Shown here one piece after another: positions 11,033 to 40,592 of a DNA stretch of 64,000 nt. This DNA comes from Bolinopsis microptera (taxonomy: Eukaryota > Ctenophora > Tentaculata > Lobata > Bolinopsidae). The translations under genes and the position numbers were made by a program. The stretch spans positions 5,132,084 to 5,196,083 of the forward strand of contig NC_087072.1 of assembly GCF_026151205.1 (NCBI RefSeq), in the 5' to 3' direction. The notes below the pieces were generated by a model. It was not told the DNA's origin. It made no database searches and saw only the letters and a list, made by a program, of their open reading frames with translations. Numbering within the stretch: position 1 is the stretch's first letter; every line of letters begins with the position of its first letter.

Positions 11033-13099
11033 TCACCTGTTCACGTTAAATGTGATGTCAAGGATGTCGCTGACATCAAGTATACTGTATTTGTACAGAA
11101 TACTAGGTCGGTCTTTCAGAAGCTTTCTGAATTTACTCTTCAGGAGTCTGTCATTATAACATCTTGAAAGAAGTGTCCTATAAAGGGTGTTGGTAGAACA
11201 CAGAAAAGAATCAAGGTCAGAGATAATGGAAGAGTAACGAAGGACCTGACCGTAAAAAACATTATAACCAACAGAAGAGGAAATATTACTGTTAGGAAAG
11301 GTGTACATGACCACAGGAAAATTGAAGTCATCAAGTTTGTTGTAAAGCTTGGTGGCGACGTGTCCGGAGTTATTCATCGAGATGTTGATGTCGAGATAGT
11401 TTACGGACTTATTGTCGTCACCACTCCTCTCCATAAGCAGGTCAGGTGGATAAATGGACCTGATTAGGTTAGAGAAATGCAAATAGTTCATGGTGTTGAG
11501 GTCGTCGACATATCTGCAGTTTCTTGAGAGGAGCTTAGCGAGACCGAACTTCTTTTCTTTGATTAGGCGTGTCATGTAGTTGAATTCACACTTCCCTAGC
11601 GAAAGATCAGCGAACTGGCTACTAGAATTCCCTCCCATGGGAATGCCTTTCGTTTGTCTTAAAATCTGATCCCCAAAACAAACAAAAGTGTTAAACAGAA
11701 TAAATGTAATAGCTGTTTTGAGTTTATCAGCAGAAAAACATAAGTATCCGTTATATTCCTTTTTAGAGAAAAAATTGTTGTTCTTATACAGAGAAACACA
11801 AATAAATTTATTCGTATTACTAAAGAGGAGATCTATTAGCTCGAAAAGCAGTGACTGTACAACCTGAAGGTCTAGATTGGTATACAGAGTGGTAAAGTCG
11901 TATACCTGCATATTAAAAATCTCTAGTCTAGGCAGCCTTTCCAGGAACTGTTTAGAGCTGTTAATGCTCCAGTCGCAGTTAATTCCAGTATTGTTGTAGA
12001 TAGAGTTGCAGTATTTGGAAAAGTATTCTTTTAAAACTTTTAAAGCTTTGTTGACTACAACTGATATCTGCTTAGTGGTACATTTACTGGCCCCAGCTAT
12101 AAATCTAGACTTATAAGGATTCTTGTGAAGTTTAGGAATCCAAAAGATTCTCGGTAGACAAAGGTTGTCCTCGGAAACACGAATATTAAAGTTATCTTTA
12201 ATGAAGTTCACATGTTCCTGAATAATATCATCCTCTACAGAGTTAACCGGATGATAAGTAGAATTGCCACGACACTCTAGAGAAGTGAGATCGTAGCCAA
12301 GTTCGTTGAGAAGGGTTAAAAGATAAAACTTCTTGCAGACAAAAACATAATTATTTGAAGCTTTATCTACGGAGCAAATAATAAAAGAAGAAGAAAGACT
12401 GTCGAGATAAGATTTAACATCATCCCTTTGTAGAATGGAATTGTAGGGAGTGAAGTTATTAGGGGAGGAGGAGAGGAAGTTAAGGCGATTGGTGAAGATC
12501 CGGGAGACCTCATCTTTCCAATCCTGGAATTCCAAACATGAAAGTCCATGCTTCCTAGCCATACGGGTGGCGAAGTTGGCTGAACACTCGTTGAGGCTCT
12601 CCAAGATTTGCTCAGGAGGAACAGACACAGGTTCCCTAAATTTGGTACCGTAACTCATGATGCCTCTTAAATCCTCGTGCTCAATGAAAGCAAGGTCACC
12701 GGTGATGATGTGGCCTCGAGGCTGATAGCAATAAGGGTTACTAGAACAGGGGCAATCACCTTCCAGGATGGAGGAAATAGTAGTATTATCAAGTGATTTA
12801 AGGAATCTATTATAATTAAAAAGCTTACGCCCGACAGGAATATCGTACTTATAGTAAACTTTTAAGGGAAGGAAAGGCGTAAGGTTTGGAGGGAGAAGAG
12901 TCAAGATCCTAGAGTCACGAATGACTGATTCTATTCGGAGTTTATCAAATATTTTAGAACAATAGTGAAAAGTGATAAACTCGCTATTAACAGAGGTGAT
13001 ATTAGGAGAAGAAGTGCTGTCAGCAAAAGATTGTATAACAAGGAAAATGAGAGGTGATATTAGGAGAAGAAGTGCTGCCAGCAAAAGATTGTATAACAA
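11033..13099 (-). CDS. Penelope-like (Naiad-type) reverse transcriptase ORF
   Basis: A 688-codon open frame. Residues 114-130 carry the CxC region (GDCPCSSNPYCYQ) leading to GHIITGDL. The RT core follows: a fingers region with IPKLHKNPYKSRFIAG, motif A-like VYDFTTLYTNL (about residue 400), KGIPMGGNSSSQFADL (about 485), the catalytic CRYVDDLN (about 525) and VNYLDINISM. The catalytic Asp residues are present. The first 35 or so residues of this frame are not original: they are translated from a 58-bp tandem duplication (12993-13108) that shifts the frame and severs the RT from the endonuclease remnant upstream. The protein would copy element RNA into DNA at the insertion site. With the duplication and 5' truncation this copy is probably dead, although the RT itself is unbroken. 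Confidence 0.88.
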   Translation of the reverse strand: MLYNLLLAALLLLISPLIFLVIQSFADSTSSPNITSVNSEFITFHYCSKIFDKLRIESVIRDSRILTLLPPNLTPFLPLKVYYKYDIPVGRKLFNYNRFLKSLDNTTISSILEGDCPCSSNPYCYQPRGHIITGDLAFIEHEDLRGIMSYGTKFREPVSVPPEQILESLNECSANFATRMARKHGLSCLEFQDWKDEVSRIFTNRLNFLSSSPNNFTPYNSILQRDDVKSYLDSLSSSFIICSVDKASNNYVFVCKKFYLLTLLNELGYDLTSLECRGNSTYHPVNSVEDDIIQEHVNFIKDNFNIRVSEDNLCLPRIFWIPKLHKNPYKSRFIAGASKCTTKQISVVVNKALKVLKEYFSKYCNSIYNNTGINCDWSINSSKQFLERLPRLEIFNMQVYDFTTLYTNLDLQVVQSLLFELIDLLFSNTNKFICVSLYKNNNFFSKKEYNGYLCFSADKLKTAITFILFNTFVCFGDQILRQTKGIPMGGNSSSQFADLSLGKCEFNYMTRLIKEKKFGLAKLLSRNCRYVDDLNTMNYLHFSNLIRSIYPPDLLMERSGDDNKSVNYLDINISMNNSGHVATKLYNKLDDFNFPVVMYTFPNSNISSSVGYNVFYGQVLRYSSIISDLDSFLCSTNTLYRTLLSRCYNDRLLKSKFRKLLKDRPSILYKYSILDVSDILDITFNVNR

Positions 13100-13108
13100 G
13101 GAAAATGG
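12993..13108. repeat. 58-bp tandem duplication inside the Penelope-like ORF
   Basis: The segment GAGGTGATATTAGGAGAAGA and its continuation occurs at 12993-13050 and again at 13051-13108 with about one difference. Because 58 is not a multiple of three, it throws the upstream endonuclease/linker frame into a stop. A single copy would leave one continuous frame. Confidence 0.9.
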
Positions 13109-13616
13109 CTCCAGATTTGCAGAGGGAATGAGAGCTAAGTTGCTTGAGCTCGCCTTTTTGAAGGCTACTTATATCTTTATAAAAGCTGTATTTGCTTTCA
13201 GACATTTTTCTTTTTAAACTTTCATATTTATTGTCAATCTCTCTTAAAGTGAGAGTCCTTTTGTATATTCTATCTTCATGGCTTTTGTTTTTCTTTTTTC
13301 TGCCATGTCCTCTTTTATATCTTTTTATTTTATTTTTAAAATAAATATCGTTAAAGTTGCTTTTAGAAATATTACCAGAACCTTTTATGTTGTCATTGAG
13401 ACCTAGAGGGTGAGCAGTGCTCAGGAGATTAATCCAAAGAAGTTCCCTGTCAGCTAAGGCCAGACGAGGGTCTTCAGTAGAGGAAGGGTCAATAAAATCA
13501 ATAATTTGAATGGAGGCGTCATGAAAATTATGACCGGGAGTATTAAGTTAGTATCAAGTTATATACAGTAGTAGGGAAATATTTAAAACCAAAACTTTAC
13601 TAGCTGTGCTACAAAC

Positions 13617-32192
<18,576 letters not shown>

Positions 32193-32699
32193 AGCCCTTC
32201 TAGAGTATAATCTTAGGACAGCTCAAGACGTCTTTTTATTTTGGAAATATTACTGAAGTATCCGACCTATTGCTGTCATCATTAGTAAGTTAGTTTTGAT
32301 ATGGATCGGTGGTATTAGTTTGGTTGTGAATTAAGTAAATCATGTTAAATAATTTCTTTTTTTCATTTCTTAGCCACCAAATATTTTTTAAATAGTATTG
32401 GTCATGAAATGCGGTCATGAAACTCGATTTTTCATGGACAAAAAGAATACTTTTTAAAAGATGCGGGTCACTCAATATGGCTCACTAATAGTAACCGACA
32501 ATTTTTTATAATATTTCATCATTTTTACAAAAGCCATCAAATTATAACATTTTAAACATGAACTGTTGTAAATTTGTGATTATAATAAATTCTGGTCGGT
32601 TAGAATGTGATTTTTTTCTGAAATGTAGTATAATGAACACCATTACAACCGTTTAGTTGATCAGTAAAGCCTTTAGAACCAACCGAGAACAAACGGTTC
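32193..32699. other. arrestin 3' flank, no gene
   Basis: AT-rich sequence downstream of the arrestin stop codon, presumably including its 3' UTR. No confident polyadenylation signal was assigned. Confidence 0.4.
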
Positions 32700-33240
32700 T
32701 AATTTTACTCGCGAGTATTTTGTAAAATGTTGCATGTTGTTAATTCGAAACTCAAGTATCATAGGTAGAGATTATACCTGTAGCCATTGGCTCTACTGGG
32801 TCAATCATACCGTATCTCTTTTTGGTCCGTTTGCATCTCCAATGGATACCAATATCACCAATGGTGACACATGTTATCTTTTATCATACTTTTAGCCACA
32901 TTTAGGATGAATTTTGAAGTAGTTTGGAAATCTGAATGTTATAATAGAAGTTATAACATTTTATCTTTAGTAGATGGTTGTGTAACTGAGATAGATAATA
33001 GTATTTCTAGTTATCACGTTAACACATATTTTGTTATTTTCGACTGTACCAAACTGATCTATTAGTATTAAATTCTGAAACTGTTCATTTTCAATTGTCG
33101 GAGTTTTTTTAGGGACTGAGGTCAAATATCCCCGGAATATGATGTGAAATTTAGGTACTGTACCACAGTGGAAACTGCTTGCCAGCCAATAAGCACTCAT
33201 TAACCACGTCACGTGATTGATTACACAAGTCCGATAAGGT
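32700..33240. repeat. dispersed repeat family F, longest copy
   Basis: About 540 bp. The left two thirds (TCGCGAGTATTTTGTA, CCATTGGCTCTAC, ATGGATACCAATATCACCAA) recur at 42085-42720. The right third (GAAACTGTTCATTTTCAATT, ATCCCCGGAATATGATGTGA, CTGCTTGCCAGCCAATAAGC) recurs at 45630-45925. The right part holds a CCAAT box and CACGTG in a compact block. The copy ends in TCCGATAAGGTA, also found at about 38445 and, inverted, at about 62993. Confidence 0.8.
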
Positions 33241-33749
33241 ACCTAGTTACACACCAATACGGCTAGTGTTACATTCCGTTATTGTGTTTGTGACCACGTA
33301 TCCAACGTGCGCCACTGTCAGTTACATTCGATAGAGCTTTGTTTGAAACTCATAGAATATATCCCCCTCCAAAGCTCCAAGGTTATCGCAAAGCTTTAAG
33401 TTTGTAGCGCAATATTATATACTGTTCACAAGATCAAGATCAGGTTTAGAATTTTATTACGTTTTATTTGTTTATAATTTTGGCATCATCAGAATACTAT
33501 GATAAACTGTCAGACGAATTCGTTACTTCGTCGAATTCGGTTACTTCGTCCAGCTTTTCCTTGTTTTCAGTCATACTATCTTGAACAATGAACACAGTGA
33601 TCATTATCAAGGCTTGTTTCTTCATCATGTATCTTTATTCTTTATCTCAGTTTTATGCTGCATCCAGGACCAGAGCTTAAATCCATTTCATTTATATTTC
33701 TATATTTGCGCTTTTTACAAGCGACATTTTATACGATCGTTTCAGTGAA

Positions 33750-34961
33750 ATGGAGCAGCAAAATGTGCTACAATTTAAAGATTTGATGAAGATGGAAGTA
33801 GATTGCATTACGCCAGAATTGATAAAAACAGAGATCAAAAAGGAGGAAGATGATTTCCTTATCAAATCAGAAGTGCAGTCTCAGATGCAGTATATAACAG
33901 AGTCTTGTCGACACATTAATGATTCTACGGTGGCTGCAGGAGACACAGATAAATGCTGGACAAAGGCTCCACAAAATGTACAAAACTCGGAACTTAACCA
34001 AACTATTGTTGTACATCAGAGGACTCATTCCGGCGGAAAGAAACTGCGACTTTATAAATGCTCTGAATGTTCCTACTTTGCAATAAAAAAGACAGGCTTA
34101 ATTTCCCATCAGCAAACTCATACTGGTGAAAAACCGTATAAATGCTCTGAATGTTCCTACAGTACTAGCCGGAAATCATCTTTAGTTTCCCATCAAAGCG
34201 TTCATACCGGCATAAAACCTTTCAAATGCTCTAAATGTTCCTACAGTACTAGCTGGAAATCATCTTCAATTTCCCATCAGCAAACTCATACTGGTGAAAA
34301 ACCGTATAAATGCTCTGAATGTTCTTACAGTGCTAGCCGGAAATCATCTTTAGTTTCCCATCAAAGCGTTCATACCGGCATAAAACCTTTCAAATGCTCT
34401 AAATGTTCCTACAGTACTAGCTGGAAATCATCTTTAATTTCCCATCAGCAAACTCATACTGGTGAAAAACCGTATAAATGCTCTGAATGTCCCTACAGTG
34501 CTAGCCGGAAATCATATTTAGTTTACCATCAAAGCGTTCATACCGGCATAAAACTTTTCAACTGCTCTGAATGTTCATACAGTACAAGCCACAAATCAAA
34601 CCTGGTTAAACATCAGCAAACTCATACTGGTGAAAAACCGTATAAATGCTCTGAATGTTCTTACAGTGCTAGGCGGAAATCATCTTTAATTTCCCACCAA
34701 AGCGTTCATACCGGCATAAAACTTTTCAAATGCTGTAAATGTTCCTACAGTGCAAACAAGAAATCACGCTTACTGTGCCATCAGCAGATTCATATCAGTA
34801 AAAAGCCAAATCATTCAACTTTGGTTTCCCATCAGCGGAACGATATTGAAGAATACTCACATACTTTTCATGAAATTAGCAGCCAGGCTTCGAGCTCCTA
34901 CACAAACGTCAGCGTTGGAGGACCTATTTTCGTTAGACCTCTACCTTTGTTAAGCCTCTAA
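33750..34961 (+). CDS. C2H2 zinc-finger protein (nine fingers)
   Basis: A 403-residue open frame; a TTTCAG acceptor-like site lies just before the ATG, so an upstream non-coding exon is possible. The N-terminal ~95 residues are acidic/basic with three short psi-K-x-E sites (LIKTE, IKKEE, LIKSE) that could be sumoylated; no KRAB, BTB, SCAN or ZAD domain is visible. Nine complete C2H2 fingers follow from about residue 104 (YKCSECSY...HQQTH type), then a degenerate tenth lacking its cysteines. Linkers alternate between TGEKP and TGIKP/TGIKL. Fingers 2-3, 4-5, 6-7 and 8-9 are copies of one two-finger module, nearly identical in DNA. Helix residues barely vary, mostly SRKSSL or SWKSSL. It is probably a nuclear DNA-binding protein; target unknown. 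Confidence 0.92.
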   Translation: MEQQNVLQFKDLMKMEVDCITPELIKTEIKKEEDDFLIKSEVQSQMQYITESCRHINDSTVAAGDTDKCWTKAPQNVQNSELNQTIVVHQRTHSGGKKLRLYKCSECSYFAIKKTGLISHQQTHTGEKPYKCSECSYSTSRKSSLVSHQSVHTGIKPFKCSKCSYSTSWKSSSISHQQTHTGEKPYKCSECSYSASRKSSLVSHQSVHTGIKPFKCSKCSYSTSWKSSLISHQQTHTGEKPYKCSECPYSASRKSYLVYHQSVHTGIKLFNCSECSYSTSHKSNLVKHQQTHTGEKPYKCSECSYSARRKSSLISHQSVHTGIKLFKCCKCSYSANKKSRLLCHQQIHISKKPNHSTLVSHQRNDIEEYSHTFHEISSQASSSYTNVSVGGPIFVRPLPLLSL

Positions 34962-35027
34962 CCCTACCTTTTCTACAAGTACAACATCCTCCTCTTCCCT
35001 CTCATCTCTCCTGTGAGTACAATAATT

Positions 35028-37096
35028 GCCCCACGAAAAACCTCACCGAACCTCCACGCGGTGTGGGGTGGGTGGCTCGAACGGGAGGTGCATGGGTGTT
35101 TCTAACCTATGCAAAGGAAAGGACTAGCCATCTCTACAACAAGGAAAGGCTCTAATAGCCTCTACTAACCTTAGAACCGCAGCATAACCGCTTTTCCCAC
35201 AGGCAAATAACACCTTCCGCAGGAAACTAACACGCTCACAGGCCCCCACATGACGTGTAACCCCAGGATTTGGTTTTGGATCGGACACTCAAAACAACGA
35301 TAGAGGAGCGGTCTACACGCTCACAGGCTACCATGTCTCGTGTAAGCCCCAGGATTTAACACGCTCACAGGCTACCAAGTCTCGTGTAACCTTAGGATTT
35401 AACACGCTCACAGGCTACCACGTATCGTGTAACCCTAGGACTCTAACACTTAACAAACTCTAACACGCTCACAGGCTTCCACGTCTCGTGTAACCCCAGG
35501 ATTTTACACGTTCAAAGGCTACCACGCCTCGTGTACCCTAGGATTTGGTTTTGGATCGGACACTCAAAACAACGATAGAGGAGCAGTCTACACGCTCACA
35601 GGCTACCAGTCTCGTGTAACCCTAGGATTTAACACGCTCACAGGCTACTACGTCTCGTGTAGCCCTAGGACTCTAACACTTAACAGACTCTAACACGCTC
35701 ACAGGCTTCCACGTCTCGTGTACCCTAGGATTAGGTTTTGGATCGGACACTCAAAACAACGATAGAGGAGCGGTCTACACGCTCACAGGCTACCATGTCT
35801 CGTGTAACCCCAGGATTTTACACGTTCACAGGCTACCACGCCTCGTGTACCCTAGGATTTTGTTTTGGATCGGACACTCAAAACAACGATAGATGAGCGG
35901 TCTACACGCTCACAGACTACCACGTCTCGTGTAACCCCAGGATTTAACACGCTCACAGGCTACCAAGTCTTGTGTAACCTTAGGATTTAACACGCTCACA
36001 GGCTACCACGTCTCGTGTAACCCTAGGACTCTAACACTTAACAGACTCTAACACGCTCACAGGCTTCCACGTCTCGTGTACCCTAGGATTAGGTTTTGGA
36101 TCGGACACTCAAAACAACGATAGAGGAGCGGTCTACACGCTCACAGGCTACCATGTCTCGTGTAACCCCAGGATTTTACACGTTCACAGGCTACCACGCC
36201 TCGTGTACCCTAGGATTTTGTTTTGGATCGGACACTCAAAACAACGATAGATGAGCGGTCTACACGCTCACAGACTACCACGTCTCGTGTAACCCCAGGA
36301 TTTAACACGCTCACAGGCTACCAAGTCTTGTGTAACCTTAGGATTTAACACGCTCACAGGCTACCACGTCTCGTGTAACCCTAGGACTCTAACACTTAAC
36401 AGACTCTAACACGCTCACAGGCTTCCACGTCTCGTGTACCCTAGGATTTGGTTTTGGATCGAACACTAAAACAACGATAGAGGAGCGGACTACACGCTCA
36501 CAGGCTACCATGTCTCGTGTAACCCCAGGATTTTACACGTTCAAAGGCTACCACGCATCGTGTACCCTAGGATTTGGTTTTGGATCGGACACTCAAAACA
36601 ACGATAGAGGAGCAGTCTACACGCTCACAGGCTACCATGTCTCGTGTAACCCTAGGATTTAACACGCTCACAGGCTACGACGTCTCGTGTAGCCCTAGGA
36701 CTCTAACACTTAACAGACTCTAACACGCTCACAGGCTTCCACGTCTCGTGAACCCTAGGATTTGGTTTCTGGATCGGACACTCAAAACAACGACAGAGGA
36801 GCGGTCTACAGTGACGTTACAGGAACATTGCATACTCCTACGAGTTGCATGTAGCAGGCCATGACCGTCCCTGGAAGTCCCTGTCTCCTCATCGTTAACC
36901 CGTAAGGGGTTGCACCAGGGGCGGTGGTAACAGAACTTCAAGACTCTCGGAGTCTGTTGTCGATATCTATGTATAATATATTTATGGTATATAACTTGGG
37001 AGTCTCGCTCTCTAGCAGCAGGAGTTGGAGAATGGGGACGCGTTGTGAAAGCCACCGCAAGGAAGGCTTACAGTCGACGCCGACCAATCAAAAGAA
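35028..37096 (+). mobile_element. VNTR-containing retroposon family B, copy 2
   Basis: A 2,069-bp element starting 66 bp after the zinc-finger stop codon. The 13-bp target duplication GAGTACAATAATT lies at 35015-35027 and 37097-37109. It begins GCCCCACGAAAAACCTCACC, exactly as copy 1 does, and ends with a short A-rich tail (CAATCAAAAGAA). Between the unique 5' region (to about 35225) and the 3' region (from about 36805) lies a minisatellite of about 1.58 kb. Its 43-bp-type unit (ACACGCTCACAGGCTACCAC, TCTCGTGTAACCCTAGGATT) alternates with GGATCGGACACTCAAAACAA spacers. A higher-order repeat of about 358 bp is visible (35731 to 36089). Copy 1 has roughly a quarter of this array, which explains the size difference. 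Confidence 0.9.
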
Positions 37097-37109
37097 GAGT
37101 ACAATAATT

Positions 37110-38990
37110 ATAGAGATTGGAGCGTAAATAATTAAAGTATATTGAAATTCGGGTATATTGAAATTCGTGTAATAATTCCTATGCTGGGACTGGACAAAGT
37201 TTCTAGGTCAGATATAATTATCATAGCATTAGCAAAATGCTGACGAATAAGTTGTGAAATAATTAAGATATTATATCTATACAAGTGTAACCCGGCCTTC
37301 GGCCGGGATTTCACTGCCGCAGTTAAAAAGAGTAGGAGTAATTACCCGCTGAGTCAAAACCTGCATTAGGTTACCCAATAGTATCTTAAACAATAATCTC
37401 ATAATCAGTTCTTTCTCGTAGGTAATTAAGTCATTATTAGCCATCACATTCCATGATAATTTAAAGGTCTGAACACCGACTATTACACCTCATCACTCCC
37501 GTACTCTTGAACCGCTTTCCATTTTTATTTAAATCGTTATAGAAATTAACCCTTGTTAACTCCGCACTACACCCGCCTATTATATTTGAAAACACGCATA
37601 ACATTGTTGTATGAACTCTCTCTGCAGTCAAAACAGACCCCAAACACTAACAGAGCCCCCTCCCCTAATAAACTTATGATATAACATTACAGCGAATCTT
37701 ACCGGGCTAACCCAATTATGCCGCTACTTATGCAGCTACATATACAGTAATGGGAGAAAGAGCGAGCCCCGTAACTGCTCAAGCCATTTTATGTAACATT
37801 TGTGGTACAAAACCATCAATTAAACCACTTACCACCGACCGATTTAAAAAAACTTTACCATTTAGCTTCCTCATAGTTTTGTCGGCACTATACCGAAAAA
37901 ACCAGCCCCGTAAATCTTACCGTTTTCTTGATTAAGCAGCTCTGAAATTACACGCGGACAGACACACAGACAGAACACACACACAGAACACACACACACA
38001 TTCCGAGATTATTGTTTAAGATTACCTGGGGACCCTAATAATTCGAATAAGAACTATATAATAACTTATACTTACTATAACCGGATATCTGATCGATTTC
38101 TAAATTGTATCACTATCAGAGTGAAATTGAGTGAAATTTGAATTGCAAAATAGTAGAATCGATCTCTGCCTCTAGTAGCCACTAGCCTAGTGGCTGGTAT
38201 GTGTCTCTAGTTGTCTGTATGGTATGAGTCTCTATCTAGTAGCTTCGTATGAGCTTTGAGTAGCCTGGCATGCGAAAATAAACATGTTAGAGTGTCCCAG
38301 TAAGCTGCCACATACGTTATTCGATGATCAAAATTCATGGCATAAAATGGCATAAATGGAGAATTGCTCAAGGGTTTTTCCATTTTATCCATAGAAAAAG
38401 TTTCCATTTTATGCCATTTCATGCCATTGTCTGTTCAAATAAAGTCCGATAAGGTAGGTTATCACAGGCCACATGGCTTTAGTAGAGCAATCCTATTAAC
38501 TGTTTACAAAATTCAGTTTAGTATAGAAGTTTATTAGCTTTCGGCATTATCAAAATAACACGTTAAACCTTGGAAAAATACAATTTGAATTAAGTTGTCT
38601 GTTTTCAAGGATAAAATCATGAACACACAGTTATCAATGACAATATTTGATTCTTCGTCGTGTAATTGTATCTTTAGCTTAGTTTAAGGACACGTTCATT
38701 GAAGTTTGAAGATATTGGTAAATATAAGTGGCCCTATTAGTATTAAATGCAGCATGATGAGGTAAAATTTGTCACTATTATTAAGTTTATTTTATCGCCA
38801 TCTTTGCCATCGGCATTTTAGGATTTGCTCAAGTTTTACTTTTATGCCAGTATTTTAGTTGGTACTTTCAGTATGAAGTTTTGAATGAACATATAAATAG
38901 CTTGTCAATTGATAATGACAATGCGTTACAAGTAAGAAAACTGTTATGAATTTTGGCTAGTAAAAAAGGAAAAATAACTTAACAAACATT
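37110..38990. other. intergenic stretch with palindrome and CA-rich tract, no gene
   Basis: Holds a perfect palindrome-like CCCGGCCTTCGGCCGGG (37291-37307), a CA/CAGA-rich tract (about 37956-38000) and TTACCTGGGGACCC (about 38022), the complement of a block in the repeat at 47097-47185. TCCGATAAGGTA at about 38445 matches the end of repeat family F. No open frame with recognisable motifs. Confidence 0.45.
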
Positions 38991-39029
38991 AAAAAATGAC
39001 TTACATGTAACAGAAAAAACATATATTAT

Positions 39030-40592
39030 CTACTTAAAAGAAACAATAAACACCACTCTAGAAACAATCTTGAATATAAGATAACTGATTATTGTTGTGC
39101 TCAAAATGACAAATAATATAATGTCTAGATGGTACATTTCCAAGAAGTTTTGCTGCATCATGATCTGATTAATCAAGTGGTCCAAGTTTCCATGCTTCAG
39201 CATCAAGTTCAAATAATACATCAATTTGTCTTGACCAGAAGCCGGATCCGTTTTAAAGATGTCTACAGCTTTTGACATTTCTTCACGATATGACTCATTT
39301 TCTTTTATCATTTTATCAATTACACGTTTGAGAGTTTCCCTTGTGATCTTTGTTGGTAGAATCAATTCTCCGAAACCTCTGTGTTTAATAGCGTCCGCGT
39401 TTATACCTTGCTCTCCGATAGTAGGAGTACACAGAACCGGAACCTGATAATATATGGTTTCAATCTTGCCATTGTTACCACAGTGGGATATGAACAGTGT
39501 GATATCCCCACTTGCCAGAAGATCTCGTTGTGGCACCCAGGACGACACAAAGAACTTGCTAGAAAGTTCAGGGAGTTTGTATTGAGTCTCTTCATTTACT
39601 TTGAGAACCACACTAAATTCGCTTTCTTGCAGAACTTTTAGCAAGATGGCATGCCACTTTAGCCATATGAAATCAATGTATGTTCCCATTGATACATACA
39701 CGATAGGGTCCGTCTGGTTCCTAACAAAAGTTTTCAGATCTCCCTGGAGAGGTTTTCCTTCTGTCAAACTAGATCCTCCCACCTGTACCACGTTGTTTGC
39801 AACTTGATATGGAAATGAGAATGCCGGGTGGTCATTTATGATAAATAGTTGTATTTTCTCCAGCAAGGATTGTGTTGACTTGATACCGTACTTGGCATAG
39901 ACCGGTTTCAACATCGTCTCAACAGCAGATATTAACTTAGCTCCTCCGACAACCAGGTTATAAATCCCATACAGTCTCCTCCAAAAACCTGGTTTCTCTC
40001 CATCATAGACTTGAATTGCCATGCTAGGTTCGCTGCAGAGAAACTGCGGGAGATTTTGAGCCATCCTAGTCCTGCTGTACTCAACTTCAGGAAAATATAC
40101 CGCCAGTGGAATATTATTTGTTACAGCGAGTATCGGAATAGAAGTTCTATCTTCAGCAACGATCAGGTCAAATTGTTCATCCATCAGTAACTGTAAGAAT
40201 TGATCACTGGTGTAATAGTTTATGAGAATTTGGTAAAGCCATTCCCACTTTTTTTTACATACTTCGTTTGCCGCCTGGGTATCAATGTACAAGTAGTCGT
40301 CCCTTTCTGACTCAATTATTGACATCACACATCCATATGCGTCATTGCCACCGAGTCCCTCAATTTTCCAAAATGGTGGCACCAAAGTAAAGTTCTCGTG
40401 CTCCATTAAGTTTCGAGGATCTATAATTGGAGCTACAAAGGTAACTTGGTGTCCTTGTTTAGCGAGCAGGTGTCCGATGTCTGAAGTGGCAAAGTAGTGA
40501 CTGCCACTAAATGGAGCTGCAATTAGTATTTTAGCTCCAGCAGTGCCACTGATAAAACACTGCATGAGCAGCAACCATTGTAGTGCTATCAT
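39030..40592 (-). CDS. UDP-glucuronosyltransferase-like (UGT) membrane enzyme
   Basis: A single-exon frame of 520 residues, close to the usual UGT length (about 530). An N-terminal signal peptide (about residues 1-19) precedes KILIAAPFSGSHYFATSDIG, whose His sits where UGTs carry the catalytic base. The UDP-sugar-binding signature is clear: WVPQRDLLASGDITLFISHC, GNNGKIETIYYQVPVLC and IGEQ; His-370 belongs to the H-x-G step (HCG here, often HGG). A C-terminal transmembrane helix (about 487-510) and a short basic tail fit a type I ER membrane protein facing the lumen. The enzyme would transfer a sugar from a UDP-sugar to small lipophilic acceptors; donor and acceptor cannot be told from sequence. 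Invertebrate UGTs often form clusters, but no second copy lies here. Start chosen at the ATG at 40592, directly before the signal peptide. Confidence 0.92.
   Translation of the reverse strand: MIALQWLLLMQCFISGTAGAKILIAAPFSGSHYFATSDIGHLLAKQGHQVTFVAPIIDPRNLMEHENFTLVPPFWKIEGLGGNDAYGCVMSIIESERDDYLYIDTQAANEVCKKKWEWLYQILINYYTSDQFLQLLMDEQFDLIVAEDRTSIPILAVTNNIPLAVYFPEVEYSRTRMAQNLPQFLCSEPSMAIQVYDGEKPGFWRRLYGIYNLVVGGAKLISAVETMLKPVYAKYGIKSTQSLLEKIQLFIINDHPAFSFPYQVANNVVQVGGSSLTEGKPLQGDLKTFVRNQTDPIVYVSMGTYIDFIWLKWHAILLKVLQESEFSVVLKVNEETQYKLPELSSKFFVSSWVPQRDLLASGDITLFISHCGNNGKIETIYYQVPVLCTPTIGEQGINADAIKHRGFGELILPTKITRETLKRVIDKMIKENESYREEMSKAVDIFKTDPASGQDKLMYYLNLMLKHGNLDHLINQIMMQQNFLEMYHLDIILFVILSTTIISYLIFKIVSRVVFIVSFK

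Larger units (their letters stand above)
10954..13548 (-). mobile_element. Penelope-like retroelement, Naiad-like (N-terminal endonuclease remnant + RT)
   Basis: The minus-strand coding region begins at about 13548 with a truncated segment encoding DPRLALADRELLWINLLSTA followed by HPLGLND. This resembles the C-terminal end of the GIY-YIG endonuclease domain of Penelope-like elements. A basic linker follows (KNKIKRYKRGHGRKKKNK), then a CxC motif and a reverse transcriptase (11033-13099). Endonuclease before RT with a CxC linker is the permuted order described for Naiad-type elements; canonical Penelope has the endonuclease at the C terminus. The catalytic GIY-YIG half is missing, so the element is 5'-truncated. 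Downstream of the stop a hairpin at 10954-11006 pairs CTTGGCACA and CCGGT arms with a small bulge. The 3' boundary is not clear and could lie anywhere to about 10600. Confidence 0.82.

Noticed and set aside
10954..11040. Hammerhead-ribozyme-like boxes (CTGACGA and GAAA) on the minus strand downstream of the Penelope-like ORF
   Set aside because: The boxes are present, but stems I-III cannot be drawn in the required order; only the CTTGGCACA/CCGGT hairpin is convincing.
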